DNA of 64,000 nt, from NCBI RefSeq assembly GCF_000237325.1, contig NC_017542.1, positions 819,501 to 883,500 of the forward strand. Direction: 5' to 3'. Below are positions 50,799 to 59,764 of this stretch, one piece after another. The position numbers and the translations under genes were made by a program. Within the stretch, counting starts at the first letter, position 1, and every line of letters starts with the position of its first letter. Source of the DNA: Paenibacillus polymyxa M1. GTDB lineage: Bacteria; Bacillota; Bacilli; Paenibacillales; Paenibacillaceae. The notes under the pieces were generated by a model. It searched no databases, had not been told where the DNA came from, and worked only from the letters and a program-made list of their open reading frames with translations.

Positions 50799-51920
50799 AT
50801 GCCCAACATACCTTCCATGAAACAGGATGAAATTTCTACTATACAAGCTCTATTAACAGTAACTTCGACCGTGTACGCTGTGGGAATTGTCAGTTTACCA
50901 CGAACCATCACGGAACAGACGCAAACGCCTGACGTGTGGCAGGGGCTTTTGCTGGCAAGTCTGTTTGGTGTCGGCGTCGTTTTTATCAACGTGAAATTGT
51001 GTCGGCGATTTCCAGGGAAGACGTTCTATGAGCTCAATTCTGTGATCGCAGGTAAATTTATCAGCCTTTTCATCAATATTGCGTTCATGGTATATTGCGT
51101 GATGATCTGCTCTCTTGTATCCAGAATGATGGCAGAATTCCTCAAAGCCCTTGCATTGGAGAGAACTCCGGTAAGCATGATTCTCTTGCCGTTCCTTCTG
51201 CTTATTGGTTATTTGACCTCGGGCGGTCTTCATGCGATGGTTCGCTTGGTCGAGCTTTTCTTTCCCTTAACCTTTATTGTTTATTTATTGCTGATCATTC
51301 TCAATATCAATCATTTTGACATTGATAATTTGCTCCCTGTTTTCCATCAAGGGTGGGGGCCGATCCTCAAATCTCTTAAAGTTGTACCTTTTTCGACGCT
51401 GGGTTTTGAATCCATGCTCATATTAACTAATTTTATGGTCAATCCACAAAAAGCATGGAAAGCGGGGGGGATTGGCTACTCGATTGCAATGGCTTTGTAT
51501 GTCATGATGGTAACGATGGTCGTTGGCTGTATGTCGGTAGAAGAAGTTTCCCGATTGCAATGGCCGGTCGTTTCTTTTGCGCAGCAAATTGAATTCCCCG
51601 GTTCGTTCCTGGAACGGTTTGAAATATTTTTTATCATTTTATGGACAATCAAAATTTTCATGACCGCCTCAAATTATTATTTCTATCTTGTAGCCGGGAT
51701 CAGCCAGCTCACCCAAAAGTGGAACGGATACATTTTTTATCTTCCGTTAATTATCATATTTGCCGTCAGCATCTATCCTCAAAATTTTATTCAAATAGAT
51801 AACTTTGATACAGTAACGGGGTATTTTGGAATAATCATATGCGCGGCAGTACCATTGGTGCTTCTTCTCATTTCCATGATCTTCTGCATAAGGGGAAACC
51901 TAGATGGGAAACGTTCATAA
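50799..51920 (+). CDS. GerAB/GerXB-family spore germination permease
   Basis: A 373-residue membrane protein with ten helices of the APC-like GerAB family: 'QDEISTIQALLTVTSTVYAVGIVSLPRTITEQTQTPDVWQGLLLASLFGVGVVFINVKLCRRFPGKTFYELN' is the conserved N-terminal part. It would sit in the spore inner membrane and bind the germinant, but it needs GerA and GerC partners; here gerC is a stub and no gerA is in view. ATG 50799 follows AAGGAGAGGGA. It appears intact but stranded. Confidence 0.88.
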   Translation: MPNIPSMKQDEISTIQALLTVTSTVYAVGIVSLPRTITEQTQTPDVWQGLLLASLFGVGVVFINVKLCRRFPGKTFYELNSVIAGKFISLFINIAFMVYCVMICSLVSRMMAEFLKALALERTPVSMILLPFLLLIGYLTSGGLHAMVRLVELFFPLTFIVYLLLIILNINHFDIDNLLPVFHQGWGPILKSLKVVPFSTLGFESMLILTNFMVNPQKAWKAGGIGYSIAMALYVMMVTMVVGCMSVEEVSRLQWPVVSFAQQIEFPGSFLERFEIFFIILWTIKIFMTASNYYFYLVAGISQLTQKWNGYIFYLPLIIIFAVSIYPQNFIQIDNFDTVTGYFGIIICAAVPLVLLLISMIFCIRGNLDGKRS

Positions 51921-51979
51921 TGTAATTGGTCATTCACCCCTAAAATGATAATAAATAGGGGTAGTGAAAATATGAACAT

Positions 51980-52218
51980 TGATGATGTCCGAGGCTGCAT
52001 GGAGTCTGCTCTTGGTCAACCGTCTGGCGTTTTCAGGCATTTATCGTGCGAATCCTCTTGGAGGCATGCGTGGTGATCCAAAGATCTTACTCTCACGCTG
52101 GAATCCGGATGATCTATGTAAACGTATCAACACGATTCATTCTATGAGTGACCGGTTTACTGTCCAAAACCGGGATGCTTTAGAATTTATAGAGGACCAG
52201 TTTTGGTATAAGGGGTAG
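51980..52218 (+). pseudogene. D12-class DNA adenine methylase, internal fragment
   Basis: About 75 codons match the middle of Dam/D12-type N6-adenine methylases: 'EAAWSLLLVNRLAFSGIYRANPLGGMRGDPKILLSRWNPDDLCKRINTIHSMSDRFTVQNRDALEFIEDQFWY'. The N-terminal SAM loop (FxGxG) and the catalytic DPPY that should follow are both absent. A chance ATG at 51979 makes it look like an ORF. It is a remnant of a restriction-modification or phage/ICE methylase. Confidence 0.82.
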
Positions 52219-52471
52219 CGCCAACATTTTGACCGTTTTTATGCTTAGCTTTATCGGACATGCATTTTCATCGTTCCTGATGACCTTAGCGGACGTAACG
52301 AACCGTTTTTCGGCATACTGATGAGCGCTAATGATGTATAGTGGACAACGACTTAGAGTAAGAAAAGCCCGTTTTTTATGCTCCCTTAGCGTATATTTTC
52401 GTTAAAATATTGGTTGGACCCCATTTAGAGGCATGACTAAGAAACCCTCTGCTCCTACAGAAATTTATGGA
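52219..52471. other. Non-coding debris between remnants
   Basis: About 250 bp without a gene. It contains a GAAAAGCCCGTTTTTTATG stretch and AT-rich sequence; no transposon ends could be matched. Confidence 0.4.
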
Positions 52472-53040
52472 TTAATATGGTAATATGGTAATTTTACAGA
52501 CAATAGGGCTCGTTTTTACTAAGTATGGCGTATATGTATGTATAAGCTGATTTACGGAAATTTCCTCCATTTGTGTCTCTAATATTTCGAGTTGAGACTG
52601 AAAAGCAAGTAATAAGGTAATCATTCCTTCTAAAACGTAATGTTGAGAGATGCTTCGGTTGACCTTGGCTTTTTGCTTCAGCGCTATGTCTAGCAGCTCT
52701 GCTCTATCGTTAATCCACTTCCTAGAGTGAGAGAGCCTGGCATGTTCAAACAAAGATTGAGAGGCATTTTTGACCTTACCCTGAAGGCAAGCTTGTATGA
52801 GCTTCATCCCATGCCCGGTGCGGCTTTAAATCGCCGCGGTAGAACATTTCAGCTAAGTGCCAAGCGTCTGCTGCATCTGTTTTAACTTTGCGTAACGTAG
52901 TCCCGCGTGCTCGCTTAGATTGCAAGGGATTCACAATGAGATGTTCAATTTCTTCTCGTATGAGAAATGAAACGAGCCCACGATGATTCCAACCTCATAG
53001 CTTCGCTTGTTATACGGGATCGCATGCCCCAACCAGCTCA
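52472..53040 (-). pseudogene. IS110-family transposase, decayed
   Basis: On the minus strand, about 52810-52940 encodes 'NPLQSKRARGTTLRKVKTDAADAWHLAEMFYRGDLKPHRAW', the KTDxxDA part of the DEDD catalytic core of IS110 transposases. A different frame continues with a coiled-coil-like stretch (52472-52807, '...LLLAFQSQLEILETQMEEI'). Stops and shifts interrupt the upstream half, and the C-terminal Transposase_20 domain is missing. No terminal repeats are expected for IS110. Inactive. Confidence 0.75.
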
Positions 53041-53270
53041 AACATGGTCGTTGGTGATAGTGGGAGAACAGTTTTCTTGACGGGGTTATTTATTTCCCTA
53101 ATACCACCTAGTTCTTCCCGGCTATCGTCATCTTAAAACACCTATTAAAATAGGCCAACCAAATTTTTGGTTGACCTAATAATACGAAATAAAGTCCTAG
53201 ACTGTCGCTGTTCCATTGAACTAACGTATCCTATTAGTGCAGTCATATCACTCTTTCCCTATGGTTTCTT

Positions 53271-53308
53271 CATAAACGCTACTTACATACTGTTGTCAGT
53301 AGTGTTTT
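53271..53308. repeat. Imperfect inverted repeat
   Basis: AAACGCTACT (53271-53280 region) and AGTAGTGTTT (about 53295-53304) pair at 9 of 10 positions around a 14-base loop, followed by TTGTA. Possibly an old terminator. Confidence 0.35.
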
Positions 53309-53317
53309 TGTATATGT

Positions 53318-53530
53318 TCGGTAGTGGCGGCCGACAATCACACTGTCATCATCGAGTTCCACGTCCACGATGTCGATGCCGAATATTACGAGCGCTTGAA
53401 GCCGTTTGTCGATGAGTGGGTAAAGGAATCTACCACAATGCCGTGGGGGAACCGTGTCGTTCTGTTTCGCGATCCCGACGGCAATCTTGTTAACCTCTTC
53501 GCCTTTCCACCATTGCTTTTCTTTCCCTAG
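53318..53530 (+). pseudogene. Glyoxalase/VOC-family protein, C-terminal fragment
   Basis: About 68 codons: 'VIIEFHVHDVDAEYYERLKPFVDEW' and 'PWGNRVVLFRDPDGNLVNLF', the second half of a VOC (glyoxalase/bleomycin-resistance) domain including the metal-ligand-type 'FRDPDGN' strand. The N-terminal beta-alpha-beta unit is missing and no ribosome site precedes it. A stub. Confidence 0.75.
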
Positions 53531-53561
53531 AATCGTTGCTACAACCTTATCCACGATACGC

Positions 53562-54554
53562 TTAATTTATTTCATTATATCGTTCGACTGCCTTGCTTAG
53601 CTTATAATTGAAATTCTCAGGCGTGCCATCCGTAGTGTTCAGGAACTGGCCGTTCAGATCAGAATCAGATACAGGTTCCTTTTTATTGATGCGTTCAATG
53701 ATTTTCGAAGCGGCCGCTTTTGCCTCAGTGGCTGAATCAACATAGCTCTCGATACTGAAGCTGTTAATCCCTTCTTTTTGAACTCGTTTCTTGTCTTTTG
53801 AGATTGTCATGAGCGTACTCAGATCTGCGGTCATAATGTCGTATTTGGCTTTAAACTTCGTCATATCAAGCTGCAGCACGTTGTCGGCGGTGATTCCCTG
53901 CTCATCCATTTCAATGGCCGTAGCCTCGGCATCTATCATAAACTTCAAGGCATTATACCTAATCTGCTGGTCTGAATCCTTGAGTTTTTGCAGTTCAGCC
54001 AGACGCTGCTCGTTACCCAATTTTTGCAAAGCCGTGAAGTATTGTTTGGCGACAGTCTCGTAAGCGAGATTGGCACTTACAAGCTTGGTATGCAGCTGTT
54101 TTCCTTTTGCGAAATTATCATCCACGTAGCCTTTTGTATCGTAGTAGGCTTTCATTTCGTCCAGGACGGACAACAGATCATTGATGACTGGTGTCAGTTT
54201 GATCACTACGGGGTCTACGTTCGAAAAAGCAGGTTGGCTTGCGGTATAGCCGTTCGCTTTATCAACAATTTCCCGCTCAGTTTCAGTAACGCCGAGCATG
54301 ATGAAGCTGAAGTTCTTGTCGATTACAGGCTGTGTATCACCTCCGAACTTCTCGAAATAATGAACCAGAACCTCATTGATTCTGCCTGTCATCAAGTTAT
54401 TCAGTGTCACATACGCATTGTATTTTTCGATTTCTTTGCTCTCACCGGACGTAACGCCTGCAGGCGCTTGATCCACGGTGGATGTAATGGCAGAACAAGC
54501 GGACAACATTGTACCTAAAATGATAATGGCAATAAAAAATGATAGCTTTCTCAA
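53562..54554 (-). CDS. Lipoprotein, YiiG/DUF3829 family
   Basis: A 330-residue lipoprotein with signal MRKLSFFIAIIILGTML and lipobox LSAC (Cys about 20). The mature part is helical: 'EKYNAYVTLNNLMTGRINEVLVHYFEKFG' opens the DUF3829 region, and it ends 'NFNYKLSKAVERYNEIN'. It would be attached to the outer face of the membrane; function unknown. The start is TTG 54554 after CGGAGGAATC. Single intact gene beside the remnant zone. Confidence 0.85.
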   Translation of the reverse strand: MRKLSFFIAIIILGTMLSACSAITSTVDQAPAGVTSGESKEIEKYNAYVTLNNLMTGRINEVLVHYFEKFGGDTQPVIDKNFSFIMLGVTETEREIVDKANGYTASQPAFSNVDPVVIKLTPVINDLLSVLDEMKAYYDTKGYVDDNFAKGKQLHTKLVSANLAYETVAKQYFTALQKLGNEQRLAELQKLKDSDQQIRYNALKFMIDAEATAIEMDEQGITADNVLQLDMTKFKAKYDIMTADLSTLMTISKDKKRVQKEGINSFSIESYVDSATEAKAAASKIIERINKKEPVSDSDLNGQFLNTTDGTPENFNYKLSKAVERYNEIN

Positions 54555-54791
54555 AATAGTGATTCCTCCGACTGAGTATTTTTAACGTGCTTTTCTTTTG
54601 TAAGGTGTCTGAATAGGAGAGAGAACAACTGCCCTCTTCTGGTCGATTAAATTCCCTCTTCGCCGCATATTAATGTTGGTTGTGAAATAATCTAATCAAT
54701 TTTAAAATTATTTGGTGAATGGGTCTTGAGACTTGAGTAGCATAATTTTATAAATTTCTTTGTCGTCAATTTAAAGAAGATGTAACATGAG

Positions 54792-54817
54792 TAATGATAA
54801 GGCCGGCCTAATGATAA
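54792..54817. repeat. 9-bp direct repeat around an 8-bp palindrome
   Basis: TAATGATAA (54792-54800), GGCCGGCC (54801-54808), TAATGATAA (54809-54817). The repeats are exact and directly adjacent to the palindrome. It fits a 9-bp target duplication with a transposon excision footprint, or an engineered triple-stop/FseI cassette. Confidence 0.7.
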
Positions 54818-54943
54818 ATCGTAATCGATCAGCTTGAGACGTGCGGTGGAGATCCAGTTGCCGTTGCGGCTGCTCTGGCTGTCCGGAATTAAAGGAGTTA
54901 TTATTTTTCTCGAACAACCAAGCTATCCTGTCCGTTCGTATTA

Positions 54944-54981
54944 TGAGGTCAGCCAGTTTTTACTGGTTGACCTCTTTGTTC
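54944..54981. terminator. Terminator-like hairpin
   Basis: GAGGTCAGCCAG and CTGGTTGACCTC pair around TTTTTA (one G-U pair), then TTTGTT. It lies 50 bp beyond the end of the leftward AraC gene and at the end of the putative gene tail. Confidence 0.5.
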
Positions 54982-55026
54982 ATAAGAGGTTTATTATGGG
55001 CAGCCGAGGTAGAACGTCAAAGCGTT

Positions 55027-55848
55027 TTATTTTTGGTGATTTCTTCGGTATTCGGATGGAGTCATCTTGTTGACTGTTTTGAACATTTTGGAAAACAGCA
55101 ATACATCTTTATACCCTACAGACCGAGCAATATCTCCGATTTTCAGGGAAGTATTTTTTAAGAGGGAGCAAGATTTTTCAATCCTCAAATGCAATAAAAA
55201 TTCCTGTGGTGACTTATTGAGTTGCTGTTTAAATAAACGATGCAAATACGAGCGGTCTATTGAAATGTACTTGGCAATGTCACTTACGGTAATGAAGTGT
55301 GAATAGTTTTGTTGAATAAAGAGAAGCGCTTCTTTGATATACCGCTGCTGTCTTACCTCATTGTTGACTTCCTGATTAGGGTAAAGTTCAAACATCAGAT
55401 ACAGGAATTCATACAGCTTGGATGTAAGCAACAGGTCTTTGTTGGATTTCAGCGTAGAAGAAACGACGATACTTTCCATACAGCGAGCAAGATTGCCCTC
55501 CGCTTCAAACCGGAAAATGGGATTGTCCCTATGGATACAGGTCCGGCTTAGATATTCTTTTGCTTGCACCCCATTAAAACCGATCCAGGCATATTCCCAT
55601 GGGTCGACTTCATCCGCTTCGTAGTAAATTAAAACCTTCGGCTCAATAAAGAAAGCATCGTTTTTCTCCAAATGATAGATTTTATCGTTGACTTTAAAGA
55701 TCCCTTTTCCTTTTAAAATAAAATGCACCATATACCCGCTTCGAATGGCTGGACCATAAGAGTGTTTGCTGGTACAGCTCTCTTTGCCACAAGTGTATAG
55801 ATTGAGATCCAAGTTGTTATAGGAATGATTGGAAAAATGCGAACTCAT
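55027..55848 (-). CDS. AraC-family regulator of the alpha-galactoside locus
   Basis: A 273-residue AraC/XylS regulator. An N-terminal cupin-like sugar-binding domain ('VHFILKGKGIFKVNDKIYHLEKNDAFFIEPKVLIYYEADEVDPWEYAWIGFNG', about 42-94) is typical of MsmR/RafR-type activators. The C-terminal double HTH is 'ITVSDIAKYISIDRSYLHRLFKQQLNKSPQEFLLHLRI' and 'LKIGDIARSVGYKDVLLFSKMFKTVNKMTPSEYRR'. Divergent from the GH36 gene; direct repeats between them are the likely site. Confidence 0.92.
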   Translation of the reverse strand: MSSHFSNHSYNNLDLNLYTCGKESCTSKHSYGPAIRSGYMVHFILKGKGIFKVNDKIYHLEKNDAFFIEPKVLIYYEADEVDPWEYAWIGFNGVQAKEYLSRTCIHRDNPIFRFEAEGNLARCMESIVVSSTLKSNKDLLLTSKLYEFLYLMFELYPNQEVNNEVRQQRYIKEALLFIQQNYSHFITVSDIAKYISIDRSYLHRLFKQQLNKSPQEFLLHLRIEKSCSLLKNTSLKIGDIARSVGYKDVLLFSKMFKTVNKMTPSEYRRNHQK

Positions 55849-55909
55849 TTGTTTTCACCTCTTAATTCATCTCTGCATATTATCACACCGTTTCATATAG
55901 AGTCTACAT

Positions 55910-55939
55910 TATTCCATATAATTATTAAAACTATTCCAT
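55910..55939 (+). promoter_or_regulatory. AraC-type direct-repeat operator
   Basis: TATTCCAT occurs at 55910-55917 and 55932-55939, 22 bp apart (about two helical turns), between the divergent araC-type and GH36 genes. AraC-family dimers commonly bind such direct half-sites. Confidence 0.6.
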
Positions 55940-56022
55940 TATGATTAGGGTGTAAGAAACAAGGAAACAACATAATTTATAGTTTTTGAAAATATTACTA
56001 TTGGCGCTACAAGGGGGTCACT

Positions 56023-58215
56023 ATGGCTATAATCATCGATAAAGAGAAGCTTTTATTCCATTTACAAGGCAGCAATACCAGTTATGTCATGCAGGTTATA
56101 CGAGATGGTTATTTAGCCCATCTGTATTGGGGAAAGAAAATTCAGAACTATCGGGGAAGCAATAAAATCATCTTTATGGATAGAGGGTTTTCACCCAATC
56201 CGGATGGGGCGGATCGAGCTTTTTCACTGGATACCATCCCGCAAGAATATCCGTCATTTGGAAATAGTGATTTCAGGATTCCTGCGTATCAGCTTCAATT
56301 GGAGAATGGTTCTACAGTGACAGATTTTCGGTATAAAGAACATCGGGTTTACCAAGGCAAAGCAAAATTGAAAGGGCTTCCTTCTACGTATGCGGAGGAT
56401 GATGGCGAAGTAGAAACACTGGAAATCATCCTTGAAGATCCATTAATTGATGTAAAGATTGTACTATCCTATAGCCTATATCCAAAGCGGGATGTCATTA
56501 CCCGTTCTGTCCGTTTTGATAATGAAGGCCAGCAGCAGCTAAAACTGCTTAGAGCGTTAAGTGCCAGTGTGGATTTTCGAGATGATGAGTATGAACTCAT
56601 TACCTTGTACGGTGCGCATAACAATGAAAAAAATATAGCAAGGAGAAAAGTTTTACCTGGAATTCAAATGGTAGACAGCTGCCGTGGCGCCAGTAGCCCT
56701 CATCAGGCACCCTTTATGGCACTTGTAAGAGAAGGGACAGATGAAGATCAGGGCGAAGTATACGCCTTTAATCTGGTGTACAGCGGGAACTTTACGGCCC
56801 AGACGCAGGTAGATTCCTATCGGAACACTAGAGTCACGATGGGGATTAATCCTTTTGATTTCACATGGCTGCTTGGACCGGAGGAGTCGTTCCAAACGCC
56901 GGAAGTGGTTATGGTATACACCGAAAATGGCTTGGGCGGCATGTCGAGAATTTATCATGAATTATACAGGAACAGATTATGTCGTGGACCATTTCGTGAC
57001 AAGGAACGGCCGATCCTGATTAATAACTGGGAAGCCACCTACTTTAACTTTGATGCCGACAAGATTGAGCAGTTGGCGAAGGAAGCTCAAAATGTAGGAG
57101 TGGAGCTGTTTGTATTGGATGATGGGTGGTTTGGGAAACGAGATGATGACAATACTTCATTAGGCGATTGGGTGGTGGACCGTCGCAAACTTCCAGATGG
57201 ATTGCCGGATCTTGCCAATCGCATTCGAAATCTGGGTATGGAGTTTGGTTTGTGGTTTGAACCTGAGATGGTATCCATAGACAGTGATTTATACAGAAGG
57301 CATCCCGATTGGTGTATCCATGTCCCTGATCGTCCGTATACGCTGGGAAGAAATCAGCTTATGTTGGATTTATCAAGGAAGGAAGTGTGTGAGTACATCG
57401 TTAAGTCGGTTTCCGATATTTTATCGAACGTTCCAATTACTTATGTAAAATGGGACATGAATCGTCACATGACAGATGTGGGTTCGGCCGCCTTGCCACC
57501 TGAGAGACAAAGGGAGACGGCGCATCGTTATATCCTGGGACTCTACAGTATTATGGAAGAGCTTACATCGCAGTTTCCTCATGTCTTATTCGAAAGCTGT
57601 TCTAGTGGAGGAGGCCGTTTTGATGCCGGTATGCTCTATTACATGCCTCAGACCTGGACGAGTGACAATACAGATGCCATTTGCCGACTGAAAATTCAAT
57701 GGGGGACAAGTCTTGTCTATCCTCCGATTACGATGGGCGCACACGTCTCCACCGTACCCAACCATCAAGTGGGCAGAATAACACCATTGGAGACCAGAGG
57801 TTATGTCGCTATGGCCGGGAATTTAGGTTATGAGCTGGATTTGACGACATTAACTGTTGAAGAAAAAGAAGTTGTGAAAAAGCAGATAGCTCTATATAAG
57901 GAAATGAGATCGCTCATTCAGTTTGGAAACTTTTACAGAATCATTAATCCGTTTGATGAAAATGAAGCCGCATGGAGCTTTGTGTCAGAGGATCAAACGG
58001 AAATGGCGGCCAGTTATTTCAAGGTTTTATCCCAACCGGCTGCCGCGATTAAAACGTTAAAATTCAAAGGTCTGAATCCAGACTACATTTACAGAAATAT
58101 AGAAACTGGTGAGCTGTTTGGCGGTGATGAATTAATGCATGTCGGCATAACGCTTGCCAGGGTAAAACAGGATTTTCTAGGCATGTTCTGGAGGTTTGTT
58201 AAAGAAGACATCTGA
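56023..58215 (+). CDS. Alpha-galactosidase, GH36
   Basis: A 730-residue GH36 enzyme, the usual length of Bacillus/Geobacillus AgaN-type tetrameric enzymes. The nucleophile Asp is in 'YVKWDMNRHMTD' (about 478), the acid/base Asp in 'SCSSGGGRFDAGMLYYMPQTWTSDNTDA' (about 526-553), with 'VLDDGWFGKRDDDNTSLGDW' in the barrel. No signal peptide, so it acts inside the cell on raffinose, melibiose or similar galactosides. Followed 24 bp later by a PTS EIIBC gene. Confidence 0.95.
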   Translation: MAIIIDKEKLLFHLQGSNTSYVMQVIRDGYLAHLYWGKKIQNYRGSNKIIFMDRGFSPNPDGADRAFSLDTIPQEYPSFGNSDFRIPAYQLQLENGSTVTDFRYKEHRVYQGKAKLKGLPSTYAEDDGEVETLEIILEDPLIDVKIVLSYSLYPKRDVITRSVRFDNEGQQQLKLLRALSASVDFRDDEYELITLYGAHNNEKNIARRKVLPGIQMVDSCRGASSPHQAPFMALVREGTDEDQGEVYAFNLVYSGNFTAQTQVDSYRNTRVTMGINPFDFTWLLGPEESFQTPEVVMVYTENGLGGMSRIYHELYRNRLCRGPFRDKERPILINNWEATYFNFDADKIEQLAKEAQNVGVELFVLDDGWFGKRDDDNTSLGDWVVDRRKLPDGLPDLANRIRNLGMEFGLWFEPEMVSIDSDLYRRHPDWCIHVPDRPYTLGRNQLMLDLSRKEVCEYIVKSVSDILSNVPITYVKWDMNRHMTDVGSAALPPERQRETAHRYILGLYSIMEELTSQFPHVLFESCSSGGGRFDAGMLYYMPQTWTSDNTDAICRLKIQWGTSLVYPPITMGAHVSTVPNHQVGRITPLETRGYVAMAGNLGYELDLTTLTVEEKEVVKKQIALYKEMRSLIQFGNFYRIINPFDENEAAWSFVSEDQTEMAASYFKVLSQPAAAIKTLKFKGLNPDYIYRNIETGELFGGDELMHVGITLARVKQDFLGMFWRFVKEDI

Positions 58216-58239
58216 TTCAGCTAGAGGAGGGTCCAGGAG

Positions 58240-59679
58240 ATGGAAGCAAAAGAAAAGCAATATAAGCAAATTTCTCAAGAAATTTTAAAAAATATCGGTG
58301 GTGAAGATAACATTATCGGTGTGGCCCATTGTGCCACAAGATTAAGAATTGTACTTGAGGACAATGAAAAAGCGGAATTAAAAAAGATTGAAGATATTGA
58401 TCTGGTTAAAGGTGTGTTCATAGCGGGGGATCAACTGCAGATCATTTTCGGAGCAGGGCTGGTCAATAATATCTATGCCGTGTTCTCCAAACTGACCGGA
58501 ACAGAAGATATGTCATTAAGTGATGTCAAATCGAAGTCCGCACAAAAGCAAAATCCTTTTCAAAAAGCCATTAAATCGCTGTCAGATGTCTTCATTGAGA
58601 TCATGCCTGGAATTCTTGCCGCCGCATTGTTAATGGGGATCACCGGTCTATTAGGCCAGAAGGGGCTATTCGGCCCTAAATCGATTGTGGAGATGTATCC
58701 AATTTTCCAAGGGATCAATCGCTTTGTTCAAATCGTTTCCACAGGTATTTTCACCATCCTGCCGCTGCTTGTTGTTTATTCTGCAACCAAGAGATATGGC
58801 GGCCGTCCGATTCTGGGGCTTGTGCTGGGTGCGATTATGCTTCATCCAGCCTTGGCGGATGCCTTTGAGGTAGCTAAAGGGAGCCAAAATCCGGAATCGA
58901 TCAGTCTTTTCGGCCTTCCCGTACAGTTGGTAGGCTTTCAGGGCGGTATTATTATTGCTCTGATGATGGGATATGTGGTAGCCAAGTTGGATCAGTTTTT
59001 TAACAAAAAGGTTCCAGACATGATTAAACTATTTTTGGCTCCTTTGCTGACGGTCTTTGTTTCTTCTCTGCTATTGTTTACGATTATCGGCCCTCTTGGG
59101 CGGGAGCTAGCCAGTCTGGTGACTGTTTCGTTGCTTTGGATGACGCAAAACCTAGGAATATTCGGCTTTATGTTTTTTGCAGGTATTCAGCAGATCATCG
59201 TTATTACAGGTTTGCACCATGTTATGGGCGCGGTAGAAGCACAGCTGTTAACTGACACAGGCAGAAATTTTATCAATCCATTGGCATCGGTAGCTTTGAT
59301 GGCTCAAGGGGGCGCCGTATTGGGGTATATTCTTTTGAATCGCAAAGACACCAAGGTTAAAGAACTGGGTTACTCTGCATTCGGGTCTGTACTTTTTGGA
59401 ATCTCGGAACCCGCGATCTTCGGGGTCACTTTGAAGTATAAGTTCCCTCTGGTTGCTGGATGTCTCGGAGGAATGGTTGCCGGAGCATATGTATATTTAA
59501 GCAAGCTGACAGCCATAGGATTCGGAACCACGGCTCTTCCTGGCTTTGCAATTGCAGCGTCAGATAACCACGGTCATATCAATTATCTTGTCGCTCATCT
59601 TATTGCCCTGATATGTGGAGCATTATTTACATTGGCTTATGGTGTTATCAAGAGCAAGAGGTCAAAAGCAATACTTTAA
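58240..59679 (+). CDS. PTS EIIBC component, glucose/sucrose (Glc) superfamily
   Basis: A 479-residue PTS permease. The EIIB domain is at the N-terminus with phospho-Cys31 in 'IIGVAHCATRLRIVLED'; EIIC has about ten membrane helices (about 115-475, 'FIEIMPGILAAALLMGITGLLGQKGLFGP', 'GISEPAIFGVTLKYKFPLVAG'). It is close in layout to SacP/ScrA and TreP; EIIA is absent and must come from another protein. Paired with GH36, it may import a galactoside. The sugar is not readable from sequence. Confidence 0.9.
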   Translation: MEAKEKQYKQISQEILKNIGGEDNIIGVAHCATRLRIVLEDNEKAELKKIEDIDLVKGVFIAGDQLQIIFGAGLVNNIYAVFSKLTGTEDMSLSDVKSKSAQKQNPFQKAIKSLSDVFIEIMPGILAAALLMGITGLLGQKGLFGPKSIVEMYPIFQGINRFVQIVSTGIFTILPLLVVYSATKRYGGRPILGLVLGAIMLHPALADAFEVAKGSQNPESISLFGLPVQLVGFQGGIIIALMMGYVVAKLDQFFNKKVPDMIKLFLAPLLTVFVSSLLLFTIIGPLGRELASLVTVSLLWMTQNLGIFGFMFFAGIQQIIVITGLHHVMGAVEAQLLTDTGRNFINPLASVALMAQGGAVLGYILLNRKDTKVKELGYSAFGSVLFGISEPAIFGVTLKYKFPLVAGCLGGMVAGAYVYLSKLTAIGFGTTALPGFAIAASDNHGHINYLVAHLIALICGALFTLAYGVIKSKRSKAIL

Positions 59680-59708
59680 GAAATGAGTCGAAGTGTATGC
59701 ATAAAAAG

Positions 59709-59748
59709 GAGTAGAAGGAGCTTGAAGGCTCTTTTCTACTCATTTTTA
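59709..59748 (+). terminator. Terminator of the galactosidase-PTS unit
   Basis: GAGTAGAA (59709-59716) pairs with TTCTACTC (59734-59741), with an inner AGC/GCT pairing, followed by ATTTTT. Confidence 0.8.
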
Positions 59749-59764
59749 ATTGCGGATATTATAC

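Larger units (their letters stand above)
54555..55026. other. Intergenic region with stop-cassette-like repeat
   Basis: About 470 bp. The left part is AT-rich promoter region for the lipoprotein. TAATGATAA-GGCCGGCC-TAATGATAA lies at 54792-54817. To its right, GC-richer DNA reads 'LETCGGDPVAVAAALAVRN' then stop (54834-54893), possibly the tail of a lost gene, followed by a hairpin at about 54944-54977. Confidence 0.5.
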
